60,634 nt of DNA from Candidatus Cloacimonadota bacterium (GTDB lineage Bacteria; Cloacimonadota; Cloacimonadia; Cloacimonadales; JAIOQZ01): positions 1 through 60,634 of the forward strand of contig JAIOQZ010000060.1 in the NCBI GenBank assembly GCA_021108395.1. The letters are read 5' to 3'. Positions 39,430 through 47,142 of the stretch are shown here, in pieces (the first letter of the stretch is position 1; every line of letters begins with the position of its first letter). The notes beneath the pieces were generated by a model. It was not told the origin of the DNA. It was given only the letters and a program-made list of their open reading frames with translations, and ran no database searches. The position numbers were made by a program, and so were the translations under genes.

Positions 39430-42108
39430 CTACTTCAGCAGCAGCATCTTGCGGGCAAGCGTCCGGCCGCTCGCCTCGAGGCGGAAGAAATAGACTCCGC
39501 TGGCGACGGACTGCTGGTTCTCGTCGGTTCCCTGCCAGACCACAGTGTGTGTGCCTGCTTCCACGTTTCCGCGCAACAAAGTGCACACGCGTTGGCCTCT
39601 CACGTTATACACGACCAGCTCGACCGGCCCGGCCTGGGGAAGGTGAAAACGTATCTGCGTGCTGGGATTGAACGGATTGGGGTGGTTGGCGAACAGCTCG
39701 AGCGGACGCGACGGCGCCTGCCCACCTGTTTCCTTCAGCCGAACGAGGGCGTAGTCCTGCCGGCCTGCAATCAGCCGAGACTTCTCGAACGCGCCAGTAT
39801 CGGGATTGAAGACTTCATATCCCACCGAAGCGGCATTGCGGCCGCCCCAGGTCGCGATGTTCAGTTCCGGCTCGGTGCGGCCGGTCGGCTGCGTATAGCA
39901 GAGCACAGTGACGGCGCTCGAATCAATCACCGCGCCGCCAATGCAGACGCCGTCCTGGAAGACGCCGATCTCCTCGACGCCTTCGGGTATATCGAGCACG
40001 TCCAGCGGCATGTAGTCGGCGCCTGCTTCGCCCTGGAAGTATTCGGTTTTTTGGCCTTGTGTCCCTCCGAGCGGTATTACGAAACCGGGCACATTCCAGG
40101 TAAACAATGAGACGGGTTCAAAGAAACGCACGACGTATCCCTTGCCGAAGTGCATATACTTACCTTTCCAACCTCCGGAGGGCGGTTGCGCCCCGAAGTC
40201 ACGAGTTGGCATGCTTGAAGAGAGGTAATACCACTGATCAGCCTCAACGGATTTCACCAGCGGCCACAGATCGCCGAACGCTTCATCGACCTGCTGGGAG
40301 CAACGCACCCAATAGGCGAGCCAGTGCTCAGTCACGGTTTCTAAGAGCTCAATCTCGGTGTCCTCCGCCATGAAGGTTTCGGAGATTTGTTGCTCACCCA
40401 CAACGTCATCATTCACAAAGTCAACCATGCACTTGAACAGATTGGTTGAACTCATCGCATAATCCACAGGAAACCACCCCGGAGAAGGTGTCCATACTGC
40501 ATTACTTCCCTCACCCTCGATAGTGACTGATTGCGGGGGATACTGCCCAATTAGCCAATCAAACAAATATGGCGCTGTGAATTCCTCGCCGGAGGGTTGC
40601 CAGGGGAAGCCCTCCCAGCGGTATTCTTCATCCGGGTAGTATTTCACTTCGTAGCCGAGGTCGTAATGGAACGCCCCTATCTCGTAGCGGGAGCCGTCGT
40701 ATTCGAGGTCTTCGGGTTCGTAGAGGTAGTCGTCGCCGTCCATGTTGGGGTCACCGGCGTCGATGCAGGGGCTGAGGGTCTGGAGATGGAAGTCATAGTT
40801 AGCCGCATCGACGAAGAGCGGGTCGAGATCGATGTTACCTTCGAGTGTATACCCGGTTGGCCAGGTTCCGTCAGTGCAGTTGTAGCGGATGTCGAAGGGA
40901 TCGCCGGTGAAATCGTCAAAATAAAATGGATTGGGAAAGCCCTGTATGATATTATTCCGGAAGTGACTGATTCTGCAATTCGAATCGAGTCGAATGGCTG
41001 CTAAGGTGGTAGGAGGATTCGTTCCCAAGAAGCAGATCGTGTTTGATTCTATGTTGACATTTTCGTGGTTTGCACTGATATTTATCTGGTGTACGTTAAC
41101 ACCATTTGGTGAGATGAAAACATTGTCCATGATATCCGGACCTGGTCTCATGGCTGCCCCATTACCAGACAAAATACCTGTTTTGTAGCCGATGAATGTA
41201 TTCCCTTGAACGGTACCTTTATTGAATGTGCAAAGCTTCACAGCATGTTCGTTATGAGAAAAGGTGGTTGGCGCTGTGAATATGTTGTTGCGGATATCAT
41301 ATGACGAGTAATACCAGACATTGATAGACCTGGTATTGTTTTCGAACAGGTTGTTATACACAATATAATGTGCATCATAGGTATATTCCTGCGTCAATTT
41401 CAAGGCTGGATCATTCGAGCCAGTACCACTGAAATTACGGATCTGGTTGTCTCGAAATTCGATCTCGTTGTATCTCCCATCGCAAGAGACGGCAGTCCCA
41501 ATATTCGGCACACCTTCAGCATCATTGCCATCCATCAGATTCCCACCGATGTACCCATCCTCAATCGAAAACAATGTTAGAAATATCCCGTTTATTCCTG
41601 AATGAAGGTAGGGTAACTGGAATGTTGAGTTTGTGATTGACAGCTCTTTTATCACCTCTGCTTCTATTGCATGGTAGCAATCGGAGAAGGTGCAATTCGT
41701 TATAGTGAGCTTGTCTATATCATTCGGGTATGACGTGCTTGCCTCCAAACCTGGACCGGAGTTTATAAACGTAAGGCCGGCCACTTCGAACTCGGCTTCG
41801 TCGAATTCAGAACGCAGACTAAGTGCATAGGAATCATGGCTATTTGCTGAGAGAGTGCAAGAGGCGGGGTAATCCACGCCGATAAAGCGTACCACACTGG
41901 GTGTATTATCGGTAATCACGCAATATATGCTCACGTAATTATATGTCCCCGCATGGATGTTGAAGATTACCTCGCTCTCTGTGGTGCTTGTCATGGTTTC
42001 CTCGACGACTTGACTCAGGTCGTCGCCAGGGTTGATTTCGACAATTTCCTGCGCTTGCAGCAATGCAAACATAAACATCACGCTCAATGCAAATTTCAGT
42101 AGTTTCAC
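39430..42108 (-). CDS. T9SS-secreted parallel beta-helix protein
   Basis: The 892-residue product begins with GTG; AAGAAGA upstream is a weak ribosome site. A signal peptide (about 1-19) is followed by a right-handed beta-helix region to about 440, with coils such as LTITNCTFSDCYHAIEAEV, YNNLFENNTRSINVW, and the closing LDPLFVDAANYDFHL, SPCIDAGDPN. About 350 residues of other folds come next. The last of them (WYYLSSSMPTRDF, GVCIGGAVIDSS, YEVFNPDTGAFEK) is a beta-sandwich seen before sorting domains. The T9SS domain is at about 800-892 (HPNPFNPSTQ, VYNVRGQRV, ASGVYFFRL). It shares its plan, but little sequence, with the neighbouring beta-helix gene and is likely a cell-surface or glycan-related protein. 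Confidence 0.9.
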   Translation of the reverse strand: MKLLKFALSVMFMFALLQAQEIVEINPGDDLSQVVEETMTSTTESEVIFNIHAGTYNYVSIYCVITDNTPSVVRFIGVDYPASCTLSANSHDSYALSLRSEFDEAEFEVAGLTFINSGPGLEASTSYPNDIDKLTITNCTFSDCYHAIEAEVIKELSITNSTFQLPYLHSGINGIFLTLFSIEDGYIGGNLMDGNDAEGVPNIGTAVSCDGRYNEIEFRDNQIRNFSGTGSNDPALKLTQEYTYDAHYIVYNNLFENNTRSINVWYYSSYDIRNNIFTAPTTFSHNEHAVKLCTFNKGTVQGNTFIGYKTGILSGNGAAMRPGPDIMDNVFISPNGVNVHQINISANHENVNIESNTICFLGTNPPTTLAAIRLDSNCRISHFRNNIIQGFPNPFYFDDFTGDPFDIRYNCTDGTWPTGYTLEGNIDLDPLFVDAANYDFHLQTLSPCIDAGDPNMDGDDYLYEPEDLEYDGSRYEIGAFHYDLGYEVKYYPDEEYRWEGFPWQPSGEEFTAPYLFDWLIGQYPPQSVTIEGEGSNAVWTPSPGWFPVDYAMSSTNLFKCMVDFVNDDVVGEQQISETFMAEDTEIELLETVTEHWLAYWVRCSQQVDEAFGDLWPLVKSVEADQWYYLSSSMPTRDFGAQPPSGGWKGKYMHFGKGYVVRFFEPVSLFTWNVPGFVIPLGGTQGQKTEYFQGEAGADYMPLDVLDIPEGVEEIGVFQDGVCIGGAVIDSSAVTVLCYTQPTGRTEPELNIATWGGRNAASVGYEVFNPDTGAFEKSRLIAGRQDYALVRLKETGGQAPSRPLELFANHPNPFNPSTQIRFHLPQAGPVELVVYNVRGQRVCTLLRGNVEAGTHTVVWQGTDENQQSVASGVYFFRLEASGRTLARKMLLLK

Positions 42109-42431
42109 AGGATTCTTCTTTTGTTGCTGAGTTAGTTGTCATTTCTTGCGTTTGCTACAGGAGGACAGCTCGTTTGAATTCTACAACCATATTTATTGCC
42201 AATATCATACATGCAAGAAACACGCCAGTCAAGGAAATATGTGGGGGTATGTTCAGTGCGCAGAATGCTCGCCAATTGATGTAATAGTTGCAACATGCAT
42301 ACTTGAAGCTTGTCACTTCTCCAGAAAATAATTGACAGCGTGAGTTGCTTCGTCTTTGTGTTGATGATTACTGGCAAATCGACTCTGAAATACACACTGG
42401 TTTAGTAACCTGGCAACGCACGGTATTACAC
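42109..42431. other. divergent intergenic region at the island's left edge
   Basis: These 323 bases hold the promoter of the minus-strand beta-helix gene. I find no other gene or repeat and no clear ribosome site for the plus-strand HsdR fragment. A start of that fragment further upstream (ATG near 42345) is open but has no family similarity. Confidence 0.5.
42204..42232 (-). promoter_or_regulatory. sigma70-like promoter of the beta-helix gene
   Basis: On the minus strand TTGACT (42227-42232) is followed after exactly 17 nt by TATGAT (42204-42209). The GTG start is about 95 nt downstream. Confidence 0.6.
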
Positions 42432-43118
42432 ATGACTTACAACGAAGCAGACACGAGAGCGAAACTTATCGATCCGGTCATTCACAAACGTGGCTGGAAC
42501 GAAGACCTGATACGCCGCGAGGTGACAGCCGGAAAGGTTGAGATATATGGTGGTAAAGGCAGGCGTCGAACTGGTGGGACCATCGATTATGTGCTTCGCG
42601 TCAAGGTGAACGTGGATACGCAACCGGTGGCGCTGGCGCTCATCGAAGCAAAGAAAGAGAGCCTGCCGCCCGGTCACGGCCTCGACCAGGCCAAAGGCTA
42701 CGCGCACTGTAAGCGACTCAACATCCGCTTTGTCTTTTCTTCAAACGGTCACCTATTCGTTGAATACGATAACTTCACAGGGATTACCTCGGCGCCGCGA
42801 CCATTGACCGAATTTCCCACGCCTGCCGAATTGCGCGACCGCTACGAAAAAGGCATGGGTTTCTCACTCGATTCAACAGCGGCTCGCCCATTACTGCAGC
42901 AATACCCAGGCGGCGAAGGTGTCCGCCGTTACTACCAGGACGCCGCCATACGCGCCGTGATGGAAAAGATCGCTCAGTGCGAGCATAACGGCCGACCAAA
43001 GCGCGCGCTGCTCTCGCTTGCCACGGGTGCGGGCAAGACTTTCATCGCCGTGAACCTGCTCAAGCGGCTTCAGACCGCTGGTGAGACATACACACGTAAG
43101 ATGCTGTTGTTGAAGTAG
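42432..43118 (+). pseudogene. truncated type I restriction HsdR fused to a T9SS tail
   Basis: The frame codes for 228 residues. Up to about residue 212 it is the N-terminal part of a type I restriction subunit R. It carries a PD-(D/E)xK nuclease with IDYVLR (Asp52) and LIEAKKE (Glu72, Lys74), a linker LDQAKGYAHCKRL, and the first helicase motif ATGAGKTFIAVNLLKRL. There the family sequence stops. The last residues TAGETYTRKMLLLK are the end of a T9SS sorting tail like those of other genes here. The remaining 700 or so residues of HsdR (helicase lobes) are missing, so restriction activity is impossible. The junction must come from a deletion or recombination between an hsdR gene and a T9SS gene, possibly through a short shared RLQTAG stretch. 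Confidence 0.85.
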
Positions 43119-43142
43119 CAAGGACTGCTACGGAGATCAACT

Positions 43143-46100
43143 ATGAGTCACGGCCTGCAAGTTCAATCCAAGCACATTAAGAACCTCGACGAAAAACAAC
43201 TAGTGACATTGTTGAGGATGTTGCTGAACGCCGAGGCTCTGCGCTTTGGCATACCCCTCAGCAACATTCACGTTCCCGATTCGATCAACGTTGCCGATGG
43301 TGGCATCGACGGATCAATTCTTAGCTGTGGCTTTCCCCCAGACGGCTTCCTGAAAAACCGCAATTGCTTCTTTCAGGTCAAAGCGCGAGCACGATGGACT
43401 CCTTCACAGACGAAGAAAGAGCTACTCCAAAAGGGCAACCTGAAACCTCGCCTGGAAGAGGTTCTAAGCGAAACGGATGCAGGGTACTACCTGTTCTTGA
43501 ATGTGACGATGCAGGCGAAAACCATCGATAAGCATTTACAGGCAATCATCGAAGTACTGAGCAAGGATGGAATTGAGCAACCTGAGAGAAAGGCACATGT
43601 GTTTGACGCCAAGAAAATAGCAGCTTGGAGCAATCACTACCCGCTTCTGAAAGCATGGGTGTATGAGAAAAGCGGATTCCCACAACATGTGCCATATCGG
43701 AGCTATACGCAGGAAAGAGAACGTTTCGCGCGAAAGAATTCCACTTCAGTGTCTTTTGAAACTACTGAACGATTGGTCGATTATCAATCACAACTCAAGG
43801 AGGCCGTTCAATCCCAAAAGATTAGCTCAATCATCCTTGCCGGTCCTCCTGGAATTGGCAAATCCCGTTTCATTCTGGAATGGGTGAGACAGATGGACGA
43901 AGAAACAGCGTCGACGGGTTTGAAATTCAGCACTGCTTGTGTGTTTATGGAAGCAGACTCCATTGCACGAAATAGAATCGACTACATCCAGATGAACAAT
44001 ATTGCCTTCAATACAGTGTTCATTGTTGATAATATCACAATAGAGGTATTTGAATCCTTGAAAACAGATCTGCACAATGGCAACTTCCTTCTCGGTATCG
44101 CGCCAGATTACCTGCATGAGTCACATTATACAGGAAAGGACTATCGCATCTTACAACTCAAACCAGAGAACATGAAGCCTGTTGTGATAACAATGGTCGA
44201 AAATGCATTGCGTCCCAACGACCACAATTGTTACGACATCATTCGGTTTTCGGGTGGATTCCCTCTGATGGCTGTCCTGATGTTGGACAGAGCAAGTAAT
44301 GGCGAGCCTTTCGCGCAACTCGGGCAAAACGATCTCGCCCTCCGGGTATTGGGTCTGAAAAAAGGTGATGACGGTGAAAACTGCATCACAGCCCTGGCTT
44401 TGTTCAATTCATTCGGGTATGAAGATGAAGTAGCTGATGAATTCAAGGACATCATTGGTCATACTCTCTTGTCCCTGACGACAGGGGGATTCGATTATGA
44501 ACGAGGTCGCAAGATATGCGACGACTTGACTGATCGAGGGATATTAGAGAAGCGGGGGCGATTTCGTAGCTTTCGTCCTGTCCCCGTAATGCTGCAACTT
44601 GTCGAGAACTGGTGGGAACGGGTTGCGAGCCGCTATGCAGAAGTAGAAGATTTTTTGAAATATCTACACGACAGAACATCATCCGGTGGTCGCCATACGT
44701 TGTTAGAACGGTTTTGCCAGCAGATCGAACTGCTCTCCTGGTGCGAACACCCGAAACGATTCGTCAACAATGCGCTGGGAGCTGATTCCCCTTTTGTGTC
44801 CCTGGAAGTATTGAGCACAGCGTGGGGCGCTCGACTCTTCCATAGCTTTTGCTACGTTGCCCCACAGAAGGCTGCCGCGACGTCTTTTCGTCTCTTCAGT
44901 AATCTCGGCATTCCGCAGCTGCGCGAGATTAAAGATGGCAGATCATACCTTGTGTGGGCACTCGAAGCCGCCGCCTGGCACGAAGATGCCTATTTCGACG
45001 CCGCCAGAGCCATTTTCTGGCTGGCGCTGGGAGAGAACCAGTCATATTCCAATAACGCGACAGGCTTGCTCTTGCAGTCGTTTCACCTGCATCTTCCAGG
45101 AACCAAAGCCGACTTGCAGGAGCGATTGAAGGTTGTGCAATACATGTTGCGCCAATGGAAAGACACTGATATCGATTGTAGCGGACTCATCATGCAAGCC
45201 ATCATGCATGGACTGCCACAACAGCACTATACACGAACGCATACACATCCTTTTCAGAATGCGAACGAAGACTTTTTTCCAAACTATATACAAGTTACAG
45301 AATACATCGAAGAACTGCTGTCCATCTTGGAGAGGGAATTTCTGGCAAATGAGAAGTACTTCGAATCGGCATTTGAGAAGTTCTCACAGAATATGGACGG
45401 TTTAGTTAGTGCGGGATTACTTGCCCAACTAAAACGAGTCATTGATATTATAGCCGATAAGCTCGTCGTAAATGCACCTCTGATTGAATCGCTGGAGAAT
45501 TTGATCCGATATCGAAAGGAAGAATCGTGGCGTCAGCAAATCGAACTGTGGATCGACGAACTGAAGCCGTCCGACTGGATTGGACGCTTCAGGCTGTATG
45601 TGAAGCAGGAACTGGGCAGCGTTTCCTTCCTAGAAGAACGCACCGAGTCAGAGTTCTCCTTGCTAATCGATGAGCTGAAGAGCGACAGTTCGCTCTTGCA
45701 GCAGCATTTGGGTGATATCCTGTCTGGTCGTGGCATTGGCAGCGATGCGTTTGGCAAGAAGCTCTTTGACATCGTCGAGGACACAAGTGATTTCATCCAA
45801 GCTTGTCTCGATGAGACTGACGACTGGGAAGAGGCCCCGGATATCTATCTGCTGGCGGGTTTTCTCAATGCATCCACAGAACAGACGTTGTGGGAACAAG
45901 CTCTGGACGGCTTCATCCAGCGTAACCATCCGGACTGGGCAATTGAGTTGCTGACACACAAGGCTACGCTCATCGATGCAGACATCGAGAAGTATCTCCC
46001 GTTGGTAGAACATCATCCAAGCATTACCAGACAATTTGCCGGGTTCATCTACGGAAGTGTCACCAAGCATGTCAGCCCCCAGATGATTGTTACAATGGTC

Positions 46101-46958
46101 AAGTGTCTGGCCGAACAGTCTGATGACGGCGCCTGGATTGGATTGGAGATTCTCTCCATGCACGAATTAGGGCGACATGACAAGAAAAAGCGATACGGAG
46201 ACTACCAGCCGTTTCTTCAGGAGTTTGTGCTGATGGACGTATTCCTTGCGTCGCCTCCGGTGAATGCTTCAATGAGCACACATGCTTTGAAAGAAATTCT
46301 TGTCTGGCTCGTCAGGAACATCAAGGATGATGAGTATCAGCTACAACTGGCGAAGAAGTGTCTGTACGTGGTGTTCAGACCTCCTGAATCTCCCTATGCG
46401 ACCGATGATCGCTTCGAGGATTACATGAAGGCTGTGGCCCTGCATCGCTTCCCTGTCTTCTGGACCGTTATCAAGGATTACCTGCTCAAGGAAGAAGGCG
46501 ACTTCTGGATTCGCGAGATGCTGGGCAACCATCTGCACGACCATGATGCAGAGGGCTTGCTGTTTCGCCAAGCAGAGCACTACGATACTATCCTTGACTG
46601 GTGCAAGCAGAACGGCACACAAGCACAGAAGAACATCGCGTACATCATGCCTGTCTACAAGTTATTGGATTACCCGAAATTGAGCACAGCCGTTCTTCAC
46701 CCGTTTTGTAAGCTGTTTCTGCTTCGGTTTCATTCCCCTGATGTTATCCATTGGTTATCCATGAATCTTGGTTCCTTTGGCTTTTCAGGTTCCATTGTTC
46801 ATCATTTCCGAATGCACCAAGACGTCTACCGTCAATTGGAAGCTTTCGGCGAAGAACACAATCTATCCGAACTTATTGGTTTTGGTTCTCAATTGATTCG
46901 AGAATACGAGCAGCTAATCCAACGCGAAACACGGGAATCGGAAGAGAAGTGGATTTGA
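43143..46958 (+). CDS. STAND-like NTPase with N-terminal PD-(D/E)xK nuclease, putative antiphage sensor
   Basis: The 1271-residue cytoplasmic protein starts 24 nt after the HsdR fragment. At about 1-175 it has a nuclease-like pattern: Glu31, then GGIDG (Asp56) and QVKA (Gln78, Lys80), as in Mrr-like PD-(D/E)xK enzymes. At about 205-480 it has a STAND-type NTPase with Walker A GPPGIGKS (234-241), Walker B VFIVDN (292-297) and a GGFPLMAVLML motif (371-381) matching the GxP motif of STAND proteins. A winged-helix-like part may follow (about 430-500). The remaining 770 residues are helical, without clear repeats, and would be the sensor. Avs proteins, which recognise phage proteins and then cut DNA, have this order. 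Its place beside restriction genes supports defence. I cannot match it to a named Avs type. Confidence 0.72.
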   Translation: MSHGLQVQSKHIKNLDEKQLVTLLRMLLNAEALRFGIPLSNIHVPDSINVADGGIDGSILSCGFPPDGFLKNRNCFFQVKARARWTPSQTKKELLQKGNLKPRLEEVLSETDAGYYLFLNVTMQAKTIDKHLQAIIEVLSKDGIEQPERKAHVFDAKKIAAWSNHYPLLKAWVYEKSGFPQHVPYRSYTQERERFARKNSTSVSFETTERLVDYQSQLKEAVQSQKISSIILAGPPGIGKSRFILEWVRQMDEETASTGLKFSTACVFMEADSIARNRIDYIQMNNIAFNTVFIVDNITIEVFESLKTDLHNGNFLLGIAPDYLHESHYTGKDYRILQLKPENMKPVVITMVENALRPNDHNCYDIIRFSGGFPLMAVLMLDRASNGEPFAQLGQNDLALRVLGLKKGDDGENCITALALFNSFGYEDEVADEFKDIIGHTLLSLTTGGFDYERGRKICDDLTDRGILEKRGRFRSFRPVPVMLQLVENWWERVASRYAEVEDFLKYLHDRTSSGGRHTLLERFCQQIELLSWCEHPKRFVNNALGADSPFVSLEVLSTAWGARLFHSFCYVAPQKAAATSFRLFSNLGIPQLREIKDGRSYLVWALEAAAWHEDAYFDAARAIFWLALGENQSYSNNATGLLLQSFHLHLPGTKADLQERLKVVQYMLRQWKDTDIDCSGLIMQAIMHGLPQQHYTRTHTHPFQNANEDFFPNYIQVTEYIEELLSILEREFLANEKYFESAFEKFSQNMDGLVSAGLLAQLKRVIDIIADKLVVNAPLIESLENLIRYRKEESWRQQIELWIDELKPSDWIGRFRLYVKQELGSVSFLEERTESEFSLLIDELKSDSSLLQQHLGDILSGRGIGSDAFGKKLFDIVEDTSDFIQACLDETDDWEEAPDIYLLAGFLNASTEQTLWEQALDGFIQRNHPDWAIELLTHKATLIDADIEKYLPLVEHHPSITRQFAGFIYGSVTKHVSPQMIVTMVKCLAEQSDDGAWIGLEILSMHELGRHDKKKRYGDYQPFLQEFVLMDVFLASPPVNASMSTHALKEILVWLVRNIKDDEYQLQLAKKCLYVVFRPPESPYATDDRFEDYMKAVALHRFPVFWTVIKDYLLKEEGDFWIREMLGNHLHDHDAEGLLFRQAEHYDTILDWCKQNGTQAQKNIAYIMPVYKLLDYPKLSTAVLHPFCKLFLLRFHSPDVIHWLSMNLGSFGFSGSIVHHFRMHQDVYRQLEAFGEEHNLSELIGFGSQLIREYEQLIQRETRESEEKWI

Positions 46959-47142
46959 AAAGATAGGCAAGAAGAATGTGCATGTATAAAATGCCAGAGA
47001 CGTTATCGTTTCCGCCGAATTATTTCTTGTGCTTTTTGTGCATCTTCTTTCTTCTTGCTCATAATATGAAAATTCTACGTAGAGTCTACATGTTGTCTCT
47101 CAAATTGACTCCCACATGCATCTTGGATGCGAGGATAGAGCT

